Notes: generated from the sequence alone by a model not told the origin. A stretch of DNA of 64,000 nucleotides from CALJDF01 sp038121105 (GCA_038121105.1 JAYONB010000010.1:79956-143955); one strand, 5' to 3'; positions 53,054-62,256 are shown, counted from the first letter of the stretch. Numbers and translations: made by a program.

Positions 53054-56000
53054 ATGAATCCCACACAGAGCAAGAAAATCCGCAAGATCATGGTGGCCAA
53101 TCGCGGCGAAATCGCGATTCGCGTCCTCCGCGCCGCAACCGAGCTGGGTCTGCGCACCGTGGCCATGTATTCGCGCGAAGATCGCTTCGCGCTTCATCGT
53201 TTCAAGGCCGACGAGGCCTATTTGGTCGGTGAAGGCAAAGGGCCGGTCCAGGCCTATCTAGACATCCCCAGCGTGATCCGGATCGCCCGCGAGGCCGGCG
53301 TCGATGCGATCCATCCCGGCTACGGCTTTCTCTCCGAGAATCCGGATTTTGCCGAAGCCTGCGCCGAGGCCGGCATCAGATTCGTCGGCCCGTCGCCCGA
53401 CGTCATGCGGGCGCTCGGCAACAAAGTGCAGGCCCGCGCTCTGGCCGCGCAATCGGACGTGCCCATGGTCCCCGCCACGTCGGCGTTACCCGGCGACGAT
53501 GCCGAGGTGCGGCGCTTGGCGGCCGAGGTCGGTTATCCGGTCATGCTCAAGGCGAGTTGGGGAGGGGGCGGTCGCGGCATGCGGCTCATTCGCGAAGAAA
53601 GCGAACTGCTCGAACAAGTCGCCGCCGGGCGACGCGAGGCCAACGCGGCTTTCGGCAACGACGAGGTGTTTCTCGAGAAGTTCGTCGAGGGGGCGCGTCA
53701 TGTCGAAGTGCAGATCCTCGGCGATTTGCACGGCAACATCGTCCATCTCTTCGAACGCGACTGTTCCCTGCAACGTCGCAACCAAAAAGTCATCGAGCGG
53801 GCCCCAGCGGCCTATCTGACCGACCAACAACGTGCCGATCTCACCGCCGCGGCCCTGCGGCTCGCGCACACGGTTGGCTACGCCTGCGCCGGCACTGTCG
53901 AATTCCTGATGGATTCCAAGACCGGCGATTTCTATTTCATCGAGGTCAACCCGCGCATCCAAGTCGAACACACCGTCACCGAAGAGGTCACCGGCGTCGA
54001 TTTGATCAAAGCGCAGATCAAAGTCACCGAAGGCCACCGCCTTGGCGACATGACCGTCGGTTTGCCGGCCCAAGACGACATCGCGCTTCACGGTCATGCG
54101 CTTCAATGTCGCATTACGACTGAAGATCCCGAGAACCAGTTCATTCCCGACTACGGCCGGATCACGGCCTACCGTGGTGCCAACGGGTTCGGTATTCGTT
54201 TGGATGGCGGCACGGCCTATTCCGGCGCGGTCATCACGCCGTACTACGATTCGATGTTGGAAAAGGTCACGGCATGGGCGCCGTCTGCCGAGGAGGCCGC
54301 GCGCCGCATGGACCGCGCGTTGCGCGAGTTCCGCATTCGTGGCGTCAAAACCAACCTCGTCTTCCTCGAAGAACTCGTCGGTAACCCGCGCTTCACTGCC
54401 TGGGACTATACGACGCGCTTTATCGACGAAACGCCGTCGCTGTTTGCCTTCAAGCCCCGCCGCGACCGCGCCACGCGGTTGCTATCGTTCCTCGGCAACG
54501 TGCTGGTCAACGGCAATCCGGAGGTCGCCGGGCGGCTCCGTCCCGAAAGTTTCCCGCCGCCGCACATGCCTTCGGCGCCGGATATCGATCCGCCCGCAGG
54601 ATCGCGCAACCGCCTGGACGAACTCGGCCCCGAAGGCTTCGCCCAATGGATGTTGGCGCAGAAGCAATTGCTGATCACCGACACCACGTTCCGCGATGCG
54701 CATCAGTCCTTGCTCGCGACGCGGTTCCGTACCCACGACATGACCAAGATCGCGCCGGTCTACGCCCGTGCGCTGCCCGAACTTCTGTCCGTCGAATGCT
54801 GGGGCGGCGCGACCTTCGACGTCGCGATGCGCTTCCTCAAGGAAGATCCCTGGGACCGTCTGGCCAAGCTGCGCGAGGCGATGCCCAACCTGATGACGCA
54901 GATGCTGCTGCGCTCGGCGAACGCCGTGGGCTACACCAATTACCCCGACAACGTCGTGCGCTACTTCATTCAGCAAGCCGCCGATGCGGGCATCGATGTT
55001 TTTCGCGTTTTCGATTGCCTCAACTGGGTCGAGAACATGCGCGTCGCGATCGACGAGGTCGGCAAAACCGGCCGCCTGTGCGAAGCGGCCATTTGCTACA
55101 GCGGCGATCTCGCCAATCCCGACGAAGAGAAATACACGCTGCAATACTACGTCTCGATGGCGAAGGAGCTTGAGAAGGCCGGCGCCCATATCCTCGGCAT
55201 CAAGGACATGGCGGGCTTATGTAAGCCCGCTGCCGCCCGCCAGCTTGTGACGGCGCTGAAGCAAGAGGTCGGCCTGCCGATCCACTTCCATACCCACGAT
55301 ACCTCCGGCATTGCCGCGGCCAGCGTGCTGGCCGCCGCCGAAGCGGGCGTCGACGCCGCGGACGCCGCGATGGATTCGATGTCGGGTTTGACCTCGCAAC
55401 CCAACCTCGGCGCGATTTGCGAGGCCCTGAAAGGCACCTACCGCGACCCCGGGCTCGATCGCGGCACGCTGCGCGGCTTGGCCAGCTATTGGGAGGGCGT
55501 GCGTCGCTACTACGCGGCGTTCGAAAGCGATTTGCGCTCCGGGATGGCCGAAGTCTACGAGCATGCGATGCCCGGCGGGCAGTACACCAATTTGCGCGAA
55601 CAAGCGCGCGCCGTCGGCATCGACGCGTGGCGCTGGCCGGAAGTCGCTCATGCCTACGCCGAGGTCAACGAGATGTTCGGCGATATCGTCAAGGTCACGC
55701 CGACCTCGAAGGTAGTCGGCGATATGGCGATCTACATGGTCACCAACGAACTGACCCCGGCAGAAGTTCTCGATCCCGACCGCGAGATCGCGTTCCCCGA
55801 ATCGGTGGTCGAACTTTTCCACGGCGACCTCGGGCAGCCCCACGGCGGGTTCCCGGCCGCACTGCAGAAAAAGATCCTCAAAGGGCGGGAGCCACTTACC
55901 GTGCGACCGGGCGAGGTGCTCGAGCCGATCGATATCGAGGTCTCGCGCAAGGAGGCGGAAAAGAAGGTCCACCGCCACATCGACGATCGCGAACTCGCCT

Positions 56001-56515
56001 CTTACCTAATGTACCCGCGGGTGTTCACCGACTACGCCGACCACCGGCGCCAATATGCCGACGTCAGCTCCATCCCCACCCCAGCGTTCTTCTACGGCCC
56101 GGAAGAGGGCGACGAGCTTTATATCGACATCGAACGCGGCAAATCGCTCGTCGTACGTTTGCTCGCCGTGGGCGAAGCCAACGAAGAAGGCGAACGCAAC
56201 GTCTTCTTCGAGCTCAACGGCCAGCCGCGTACCGTCAAGGTGGCCGACGACTCGTTGGCCGCCGACGCCCACCAACATCTCAAAGCGGACGACGGCAACC
56301 CGCTCCACATCGCGGCGCCGATGCCGGGTCTCGTCGTCAGCATTGCCGTCTCCAAAGGTGAAACCGTGTCTGCCGGCGATCGCTTGCTCACCATCGAAGC
56401 CATGAAGATGGAAACCGCCGTCTACACCGATCGGCCCGGCAAGGTCGCCGACATCGTCACCCCCGCCGGCACCCGTGTTGACACCAAGGACCTGCTCATC
56501 GTCCTGGAGGATTGA
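53054..56515 (+). CDS. pyc: Pyruvate carboxylase
   Basis: This 1153-residue single-chain enzyme has the expected domain order. Biotin carboxylase is about 10-460, starting KIRKIMVANRGEIAIRV, with GGGGRGMRL and EVNPRIQVEHTVTEEVTG. The carboxyltransferase is about 540-810, starting DTTFRDAHQSLLATR, with KDMAGL. The allosteric linker is followed by the biotin carrier domain, with biotinylated Lys in AMKMET. It carboxylates pyruvate to oxaloacetate with ATP and bicarbonate. It stands alone, divergent from the cyclase gene across 128 bases. Confidence 0.97.
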   Translation: MNPTQSKKIRKIMVANRGEIAIRVLRAATELGLRTVAMYSREDRFALHRFKADEAYLVGEGKGPVQAYLDIPSVIRIAREAGVDAIHPGYGFLSENPDFAEACAEAGIRFVGPSPDVMRALGNKVQARALAAQSDVPMVPATSALPGDDAEVRRLAAEVGYPVMLKASWGGGGRGMRLIREESELLEQVAAGRREANAAFGNDEVFLEKFVEGARHVEVQILGDLHGNIVHLFERDCSLQRRNQKVIERAPAAYLTDQQRADLTAAALRLAHTVGYACAGTVEFLMDSKTGDFYFIEVNPRIQVEHTVTEEVTGVDLIKAQIKVTEGHRLGDMTVGLPAQDDIALHGHALQCRITTEDPENQFIPDYGRITAYRGANGFGIRLDGGTAYSGAVITPYYDSMLEKVTAWAPSAEEAARRMDRALREFRIRGVKTNLVFLEELVGNPRFTAWDYTTRFIDETPSLFAFKPRRDRATRLLSFLGNVLVNGNPEVAGRLRPESFPPPHMPSAPDIDPPAGSRNRLDELGPEGFAQWMLAQKQLLITDTTFRDAHQSLLATRFRTHDMTKIAPVYARALPELLSVECWGGATFDVAMRFLKEDPWDRLAKLREAMPNLMTQMLLRSANAVGYTNYPDNVVRYFIQQAADAGIDVFRVFDCLNWVENMRVAIDEVGKTGRLCEAAICYSGDLANPDEEKYTLQYYVSMAKELEKAGAHILGIKDMAGLCKPAAARQLVTALKQEVGLPIHFHTHDTSGIAAASVLAAAEAGVDAADAAMDSMSGLTSQPNLGAICEALKGTYRDPGLDRGTLRGLASYWEGVRRYYAAFESDLRSGMAEVYEHAMPGGQYTNLREQARAVGIDAWRWPEVAHAYAEVNEMFGDIVKVTPTSKVVGDMAIYMVTNELTPAEVLDPDREIAFPESVVELFHGDLGQPHGGFPAALQKKILKGREPLTVRPGEVLEPIDIEVSRKEAEKKVHRHIDDRELASYLMYPRVFTDYADHRRQYADVSSIPTPAFFYGPEEGDELYIDIERGKSLVVRLLAVGEANEEGERNVFFELNGQPRTVKVADDSLAADAHQHLKADDGNPLHIAAPMPGLVVSIAVSKGETVSAGDRLLTIEAMKMETAVYTDRPGKVADIVTPAGTRVDTKDLLIVLED

Positions 56516-56524
56516 GCGGTCCGC

Positions 56525-57757
56525 CTACTCGTATCGCAGCGCGTCGATCGGATCGAGCCGGGCCGCCTTGCGGGCGGGGTAATAGCCGAAGAACACGCCC
56601 ACCGCGGCCGAAAACGCCACCGCGATCACTAGGGCCAAGGGCTCGATCAACACCGGCCAGTCCGCGAGATTGCCGATCAAGGCCGCCCCGCCCAGCCCGG
56701 CGATCACACCGATAAAGCCGCCGATCAGCGATAACGTCACGGCTTCCACCAAAAACTGCACCAAGATGTCCTTGCGCCGGGCACCTACCGCCATGCGTAG
56801 GCCGATCTCGCGGGTCCGTTCGGTGACCGACACCAGCATGATGTTCATGATCCCGATCCCGCCGACCAGCAGCGCGATCGACGCCACCGCCGACAACAGC
56901 AGCGTCAAGATGCGTTGGCTTTCGGCCCGCGCATCGGTGATCTCGGCAAGGTTGCGCAACCGAAAATCGTCTTCTTCGCCAGGGCCGATCCGGTGCCGCG
57001 CCCGCAGCACATCGTTGACCGCGTCTTCGGCTTCTTTCAGGCGCGCCGCGCTTACTGCTTTGACCATGATGATGCTGACCGAATCCGGCCGCGCTCGCGC
57101 GCTTGTCCCCAGCACCCGCTTTCGGGCGGTGCTGATCGGGATCAGCACGACATCGTCTTGATCTTGTCCGAACGAGTTCTGGCCTTTTTTGTCCAGGACG
57201 CCGATCACCTCGAACGGCACCTTCTTGATGCGAATGGTCTCGCCGACCGGATCTTGGTCGACGAACAGGTTCTCCACCACGGTCTGGCCGAGCACCGCGA
57301 CCTTGGCCGCGCGGCGCACTTCTTCTGGGCCGAAGATACGACCGTCGACCACCTGCCACTCGCGCAAGGGGAAATACTCGGGCGTGGTGCCTTGCGTCGT
57401 CGCCGACCAGTTGAGGTTGCCGAAAATCAGTTGCGTGCGGCCGGCCACGGTCGGCGACGCGAGCGCGACCGAGTCGATCTCCTGGATGGCCAGCGCATCG
57501 TCAAGTGTCAGGCTCAGGCGCGATCCTGCGCCTTGTCGCGCACCGCCTTGCCGGCTCGAGGCGTTGAAGATGATCAACAGGTTGGCGCCCAGGCTTTCGA
57601 TCTGCGCGTTGACGCGTTCCTGTGCGCCGGCCCCGACCGCCACCATCGCGATCACCGCGGCCACGCCGATAATGATACCCAGCATCGTCAACCCGCTGCG
57701 CAAAGCGTTGACCCGCAGCGCGCGCAACGCCACGGCGATAGTGGCCAGCAGGTTCAT
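56525..57757 (-). CDS. MacB-type ABC transporter permease (FtsX-like)
   Basis: The 410-residue protein has one N-terminal membrane segment (about 20-45), a periplasmic MacB_PCD domain (about 45-280) and three C-terminal membrane segments (about 285-400) with the FtsX-type GIMNIMLVSVTERTREIGLRMAVGARR. Unlike E. coli MacB, the ATPase is a separate gene, overlapping by four bases (ATGA). The type VII ABC transporters use mechanotransmission to drive tripartite efflux or lipoprotein release. It is the last gene of the operon from the EF-hand gene. Confidence 0.92.
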   Translation of the reverse strand: MNLLATIAVALRALRVNALRSGLTMLGIIIGVAAVIAMVAVGAGAQERVNAQIESLGANLLIIFNASSRQGGARQGAGSRLSLTLDDALAIQEIDSVALASPTVAGRTQLIFGNLNWSATTQGTTPEYFPLREWQVVDGRIFGPEEVRRAAKVAVLGQTVVENLFVDQDPVGETIRIKKVPFEVIGVLDKKGQNSFGQDQDDVVLIPISTARKRVLGTSARARPDSVSIIMVKAVSAARLKEAEDAVNDVLRARHRIGPGEEDDFRLRNLAEITDARAESQRILTLLLSAVASIALLVGGIGIMNIMLVSVTERTREIGLRMAVGARRKDILVQFLVEAVTLSLIGGFIGVIAGLGGAALIGNLADWPVLIEPLALVIAVAFSAAVGVFFGYYPARKAARLDPIDALRYE

Positions 57758-58503
57758 TGCGCGGCCTCGGAGGCGGCGTCCCAGTTCTCAAGAATGTCGC
57801 GGGCCGACAATCGATCGGTGACCCGTTCGTCTTCGGTCACGAGGCCGTCGCGAAAGGTCACGATACGATTGGCATAGCGGGCGATATCCGGTTCATGCGT
57901 CACGATGACGATCGTGATCCCTGCTGCATTCAGCGCCTGGAAGATTGCCATGATCTCGACCCCGGTGCGGCTGTCCAGCGCGCCGGTCGGTTCGTCGGCC
58001 AACACAAGCACGGGGTTGTTGACCAACGCGCGTGCGATCGCCACTCGTTGTTGCTGGCCGCCGGATAACTGGCTCGGCGTGTGGTCCATCCGTTCGGCCA
58101 ATCCAACTTCGGTCAGCCGCGCAACCGCCGCTTCGCGCCGGGTCGCCGCGTTGACGCCGCTATAGAGCAGGGGCATTTCGACGTTCTGCAACGCCGAGGT
58201 CCGTGCCAGCAAATTGAAGGTCTGGAAGACGAAGCCGATCTTGCTGTTACGAATCGCCGCCAGCGCATCGCTGTCGAGGTCGGCGACGTTTTCGTCATCC
58301 AGCCAATAGGCACCGCCGGTCGGGCGATCCAGGCATCCGATTAGATTCATAAAAGTCGACTTGCCCGATCCCGACGGCCCCATTACGGCCACGAATTCCC
58401 CGGCCGCAATCGACAAAGACACCCCGCGCAATGCCGGGACGACGTTGTCGCCCAGTTGGTAAATGCGGCTTAAATCTTCGACCTGGATCAGTGCGTCGAC
58501 CAT
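57754..58503 (-). CDS. MacB/LolD-type ABC transporter ATPase
   Basis: This 249-residue ATPase has Walker A GPSGSGKST, Q-loop FVFQTFNLL, signature LSGGQQQRVAIARAL, Walker B VLADEPTGALD and H-loop VTHEPDIA. The length and the ARTSALQNVEMPLLY segment are typical of the MacB/LolD group. It powers the permease whose start codon overlaps its stop. The ATG lies eight bases after the adaptor stop. Confidence 0.95.
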   Translation of the reverse strand: MVDALIQVEDLSRIYQLGDNVVPALRGVSLSIAAGEFVAVMGPSGSGKSTFMNLIGCLDRPTGGAYWLDDENVADLDSDALAAIRNSKIGFVFQTFNLLARTSALQNVEMPLLYSGVNAATRREAAVARLTEVGLAERMDHTPSQLSGGQQQRVAIARALVNNPVLVLADEPTGALDSRTGVEIMAIFQALNAAGITIVIVTHEPDIARYANRIVTFRDGLVTEDERVTDRLSARDILENWDAASEAAQ

Positions 58504-58510
58504 GGCGCAC

Positions 58511-60133
58511 CTAGAAACGAATGCCGGTCAGGCCGCGCCCTTGGCTCGGCGCTATCGCGCCGACGATGACGCGCGCACCGGCAGTGATTTCGCCCTCCAC
58601 AACTTCGGTCAAACTGCCGTTGGTGATGCCGTAACGAATGGTCACCGCCTTGGGGTTGCCGTCCTCGCCTAATATCCAGATTCGGCCCTGGCGGACGGCC
58701 TGGTTCCGGGTGGCTTGGCGTTCGGCGATCAACGCCGCATAGCGTGTCCGCTGATCCGCGGTCAGGATCGTCAGCAGTTGTTCACTGAAGCGCGCGCGCC
58801 CTTCGCGAGCGGCTTGGATGAACTCTTCACGGCCCCCGCCTTGCGCGCGCACGTTCTGCAGCGACCGCGCCATCTCTTGCCCGAAGGCCCGCGCCTGCTC
58901 TTGCTGCGCCTCGGTCAGCGACAAGGCCTCCACCAGTTGCGCAAACAACTCTCCCGGCGCCCCGCGTTGTGCGCTGGCCGGTCCCCCGCCGGGCGGCGCC
59001 TCGCTCCCCGGCGAAGGGGGCTCGCCCGATGAAGCCGCCGCGTTGGCGGGCCGAAAGCGCAGTGCCGCGTTGGGCACCCGCAAGGTATCTTCACGCCGAT
59101 TCAGCACGACGTTCACGTTGGCCGTCATGCCCGGCAGCAACAATTGCTGGGCGTTGTTGGCGGTAACGATCACCGTATAGGTCACCACGTTTTGGACGAC
59201 CTCGGGCGCTTGGCGGACCTGTTGGATCCGACCGCGAAAGGTGCGTCCGGCATGGGCATCGACCGTGAACTCGACCTCTTGTCCGGTTTGGATTTGGCCG
59301 ATGTCGGCCTCGTCGACATTGGCTTCGACCTGCATTTGTCGCAGGTCCTGTGCGATGGTGAATAAGACCGGCGCGTTCAAGCTGGCCGCCACCGTTTGGC
59401 CCAGGCTGACTTGCCGGTTGATCACCACGCCGTTGACCGGTGCGCGGATGAACGTGCGCTCCAGATCGATCAACGCTTGCTCGACGCTGGCCTCGCGCTG
59501 CTGCACCTGGGCCCGCGCGTTCTCGATCTGCGCCTGCGAGACCAAGATTTGCGCCTCGGCAGATCGCAGCGCCGCCGCCGCCGCCCGCGTTTGTGCTGCG
59601 GCGCTTTCGGCCTGCGCCTTGGCTTGAGTGACGTCGCGGTTGGACGCTACGCCGCGGGCCAACAGCGCCTCTTTGCGGGTGAGCTCGCGGGCCGCTTCGG
59701 CGTCGGTCGCGCGCCGGTTCTCGAGATTGGCTTGCGCACTGGCAAGGTCCGCTTCGGCCCGCGCCTTCGCCGCCACCTGCATGGAGACGTTGGCCTTTGC
59801 GATCGCGAGATCGGCTTTGGCCTGGCGCAGCCGCGCCTCGAACGTCTGGGGATCGATCCGCGCGATCAGCTGCCCCTCTTTGACCTCGGTGTTGAAGTCG
59901 GCATGTAGCTCGGCAACCTGACCGGAAACCTGCGTGCCGACATCGACCGTGACGACGGCGCCCAGCGTGCCCGATGTCGAGATGGTGCTGACGACTTCAC
60001 CCCGGTCGACCACGCCGAAGCGATATTCGACCGCGCCGTCCTCGCCGCCCCCCAACGCGAACACGCCAAAGACGACAATGATGGTCGCCACCGCACCGGC
60101 AGCGATCCATCTGCCCCGACTCGAACTCAGCAT
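58511..60133 (-). CDS. MacA-like periplasmic adaptor with embedded LTxxQ (Spy/CpxP-like) domain
   Basis: The 540-residue adaptor has a membrane segment at residues 8-28, lipoyl/beta-barrel parts (GTQVSGQVAELHADFNTEVKEGQ, IRAPVNGVVINRQVS-like) and a long coiled coil (about 100-230). The barrel and membrane-proximal parts follow, and the C-terminal tail ends LTGIRF. MacA is normally about 370-400 residues. The extra length is an insertion at about 362-481, rich in Pro/Gly at first, then helical. The insertion carries LTEAQ (406-410) and LTADQ (457-461), the paired LTxxQ signature of Spy/CpxP chaperones. It is the adaptor for the ABC pair downstream; the insertion may be a sensor or chaperone. 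Confidence 0.9.
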   Translation of the reverse strand: MLSSSRGRWIAAGAVATIIVVFGVFALGGGEDGAVEYRFGVVDRGEVVSTISTSGTLGAVVTVDVGTQVSGQVAELHADFNTEVKEGQLIARIDPQTFEARLRQAKADLAIAKANVSMQVAAKARAEADLASAQANLENRRATDAEAARELTRKEALLARGVASNRDVTQAKAQAESAAAQTRAAAAALRSAEAQILVSQAQIENARAQVQQREASVEQALIDLERTFIRAPVNGVVINRQVSLGQTVAASLNAPVLFTIAQDLRQMQVEANVDEADIGQIQTGQEVEFTVDAHAGRTFRGRIQQVRQAPEVVQNVVTYTVIVTANNAQQLLLPGMTANVNVVLNRREDTLRVPNAALRFRPANAAASSGEPPSPGSEAPPGGGPASAQRGAPGELFAQLVEALSLTEAQQEQARAFGQEMARSLQNVRAQGGGREEFIQAAREGRARFSEQLLTILTADQRTRYAALIAERQATRNQAVRQGRIWILGEDGNPKAVTIRYGITNGSLTEVVEGEITAGARVIVGAIAPSQGRGLTGIRF

Positions 60134-60136
60134 GTA

Positions 60137-60640
60137 CTAGCCCGCCGGAACGAACCCGCCGAGCGGGTGACTGGCGAGCGGCGTGCGATAGGCCGGCCCG
60201 CGAAAAATCGAACGACCCAGCCGCTCGCGTTCGTCAGGCGTCAAATTGCGACTCAGATCGACCAAGTAGTTGTGGATGAGGGTTTGAATCGCATCTGTCT
60301 GCCCTCTGAGCTGTTGCAGCGCCTCCCCGGCTGCGACCGGATCGAACGGGTCGGCTGTCATGGCGCGGACCACCTCCCGCTGCGCCCGGCGCAAGGCGCG
60401 CGTTTGATCGCGCAACGCCCCTTCGTTTTCCTGAAAACGCTCGATAGCCAGCTGTCGTGATTCGGGTTCCAGCGCCATCAACGCAGGCGATGCCTGAAAC
60501 CCGCCGGACCAAGGGTCCAAACCCCGATGCGCCCACGGACCGCCGCCGATCGCAACCACGCCGATAAATATTCCGATCGCGAACAGGTTCAGGGCGAGGG
60601 AGACGGTCAGCAATATGCCGAAGACGCGGCGACGTCCCAT
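60137..60640 (-). CDS. CpxP/CnrX-like periplasmic sensor protein
   Basis: The 167-residue protein has an N-terminal membrane anchor or uncleaved signal (about 5-30) and a helical hairpin with heptad-like charge (RQLAIERFQENEGALRDQ, RRAQREVVRAMTADPFDP). It ends with RNLTPDERERLG. This matches the Metal_resist/CpxP/CnrX superfamily of periplasmic sensors. It lacks the many His/Met of ZraP-type metal binders, so envelope stress is as likely as metal. It is adjacent to the anti-sigma gene with no spacer, as in CnrYXH-type systems. Confidence 0.8.
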   Translation of the reverse strand: MGRRRVFGILLTVSLALNLFAIGIFIGVVAIGGGPWAHRGLDPWSGGFQASPALMALEPESRQLAIERFQENEGALRDQTRALRRAQREVVRAMTADPFDPVAAGEALQQLRGQTDAIQTLIHNYLVDLSRNLTPDERERLGRSIFRGPAYRTPLASHPLGGFVPAG

Positions 60641-61081
60641 TTATTCCTCCAAGGATTCGATAACGCCGAGGGTTTCGCCACCCCCGGCAATGCTGTTCAG
60701 ATCGAAGACGCTGTCGCCATAGGCGGTACTTGTCGGCAGCGCGGCGCCGCCGAGGTAAATCCCGCCAAGCATAGCGGCGGCCAACATGGCCGGCCGCCAT
60801 ACCGGTCGCGCGACGACCATCCAAATCCAATGCGCTGTTTCCGCCTGAGGGAGTGCCGCGACCCGTGCCTCGAGTGCGGCGCTCGGCGCCGGGGCGGGAA
60901 TGAGATCCAGCAGCAGCGCGAGGCCGATCGCACGGCGCATCTCGTCTTGCGCGTCGGGCGATCGCGCCAAGAGGTCCTCGGCCGCCTCACGACGATCGAC
61001 CGGCCAATCGGCGAGGTTCGTTCCGTACTGATCCAGCAGCAATTCGAAATCGCCCAACGTCATCGACGTGTCGTTGTCCAT
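60641..61081 (-). CDS. Probable anti-sigma factor (single-pass membrane protein)
   Basis: ATG 61081 shares its A with the sigma-factor stop (TGATG); GTG codons just upstream give a slightly longer form. The 146-residue protein has a cytoplasmic N-terminal helical region (FELLLDQYGTNLADWPVDRREAAEDLL). One membrane segment at about 92-112 (PAMLAAAMLGGIYLGG) and a short periplasmic tail follow. The WPxxRR pattern recurs in small proteins encoded next to ECF factors. Function as the inhibitor of the adjacent sigma factor is inferred from size, topology and coupling. Confidence 0.72.
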   Translation of the reverse strand: MDNDTSMTLGDFELLLDQYGTNLADWPVDRREAAEDLLARSPDAQDEMRRAIGLALLLDLIPAPAPSAALEARVAALPQAETAHWIWMVVARPVWRPAMLAAAMLGGIYLGGAALPTSTAYGDSVFDLNSIAGGGETLGVIESLEE

Positions 61082-61683
61082 CACCACTCCTCCAGCAAAT
61101 CGCCGGCGATATCTTTCAGTTGCGCCTTCAACGTGCGGCGTGCCCGCGCCAAAAGGGACTCGATAGCTTCCACCGAAACGTCCAACACGTTCGCGGCTTC
61201 TTGTTGGCTAAAGCCTTGATAGTGCACCAGCGTCAGCGCCTGTTTTTGTCGCGGCGGCAAGCCATCGACGGCGCCGCCCACGGTGCGCTTCAAGGCATGG
61301 TCGCGCGCAACGGACGTGCCTCCGGTATCGGGATCGCTCTGTTCGGCAAGAACATCAAGCGAGGTGGTCCGTCGCGCCCGCTGCCGATCGATGCACAGGT
61401 TGATCGCCACGCGGAAAAGCCATGTCTTTACTTTGGCGCCGCCGGTCTCCCAGGTTTCGGCCTTACGCATGAGACGAACCATGGTTTCTTGCGCGACGTC
61501 TTCGGCTTCGGCGCGGTCGCGCAGCATGTGCCAGGCGTAGCCGACCAGCGCGCCAAGGTGCCGCCGCGTGATTTCGGCCCACGCTCTTTGATCGCCGTCG
61601 GCGATCCGCGCGATGAGTGCATCGTCGGTGAGGTCGGCGGCGTCGTCGACCTGATCCGAACGCGTGCGCTCGCCCGCGCTCAT
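61081..61683 (-). CDS. ECF-type RNA polymerase sigma factor
   Basis: ATG 61683, preceded by CCAGGCG, gives 200 residues; the frame is open farther up but crosses into the EF-hand gene. Region 2 is LVGYAWHMLRDRAEAEDVAQETMVRLMRKA, and KTWLFRVAINLCIDRQRARR follows. Region 4 has LPPRQKQALTLVHYQGFSQQEAANVLDVSVEAIESLLARARR. It lacks region 3, as all ECF factors do. It should redirect transcription on envelope or metal stress, likely including its own operon. The run of co-directional, nearly gapless genes supports one regulon. Confidence 0.92.
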   Translation of the reverse strand: MSAGERTRSDQVDDAADLTDDALIARIADGDQRAWAEITRRHLGALVGYAWHMLRDRAEAEDVAQETMVRLMRKAETWETGGAKVKTWLFRVAINLCIDRQRARRTTSLDVLAEQSDPDTGGTSVARDHALKRTVGGAVDGLPPRQKQALTLVHYQGFSQQEAANVLDVSVEAIESLLARARRTLKAQLKDIAGDLLEEW

Positions 61684-61696
61684 CCAGATCGCCTGG

Positions 61697-62134
61697 CTAG
61701 CGGCGATGCCTGGAGCCACCGGTTTGGCCCCCCTGGGACAATTCGCCCGCCGCCATCGCGCCGTCGCCGTTGAGGTCGTAACGCGAGAACCAGCGCTGCG
61801 ACGGCTGATTGATCTCGTGCGGCGACAGCATCTGGTCGCCGTCGGTGTCGAGCATGTCGAACAACGTGGCGGTGCCAAGGCTCTGGAACAAACGCCCTCG
61901 GCGCCGGAACTCGTCGACCGACAATGCGCCGTCTCGATCGAGATCGGCGGCCGCGAAAAGGCGACCGTGTTCGGCCAATATTTCGTCCAAGCTAACGGTG
62001 CCGTTGCGGTCGATATCCAACAATTCGACGAAACGCGCGGCGCGAAACGCGCGTTCGCGATCCACGTTTTGCGCCGAGGCAAGGCCGGAAAACACCAGCA
62101 AGCCAAGCGCGGCCAATCCAAGTGTTCGGAGCAT
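61697..62134 (-). CDS. Secreted EF-hand (calcium-binding) protein
   Basis: I choose ATG 62134 (145 residues) over the TTG at 62146, as it gives a clean signal peptide ending LASAQ. Four EF-hand loops follow: DIDRNGTVSLDE, DLDRDGALSVDE, DTDGDQMLSPHE and DLNGDGAMAAGE. The third has Gln at a usual Gly-adjacent position, and the fourth loop ends with a Glu. The protein should bind calcium in the periplasm. It lies 13 bases upstream of the sigma-factor start and opens the operon, so it may report calcium or act as a chaperone there. Confidence 0.88.
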   Translation of the reverse strand: MLRTLGLAALGLLVFSGLASAQNVDRERAFRAARFVELLDIDRNGTVSLDEILAEHGRLFAAADLDRDGALSVDEFRRRGRLFQSLGTATLFDMLDTDGDQMLSPHEINQPSQRWFSRYDLNGDGAMAAGELSQGGQTGGSRHRR

Positions 62135-62150
62135 CCGGAGATCCAATTCA

Positions 62151-62178
62151 GTCGAAAACAGCCGTTTCTGTACCTTAC
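62151..62178 (-). promoter_or_regulatory. Candidate ECF-type promoter upstream of the EF-hand gene
   Basis: On the minus strand GTAAGG (62173-62178) is followed after 18 bases by CGAC (62151-62154), 16 bases before the ATG at 62134. GTAAxx-N16-18-CGAx resembles promoters of certain alphaproteobacterial ECF factors, such as the Caulobacter SigF type, which responds to metals. It would make the operon autoregulated. The match is loose and judged by eye. Confidence 0.25.
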
Positions 62179-62256
62179 ACGGGATTGGCGCCCGGAATCC
62201 GTCGCCGATTGCCGCGTCCCGCGCCGCGCGCGATACTGGTGGGCAAGGGGGACGAA

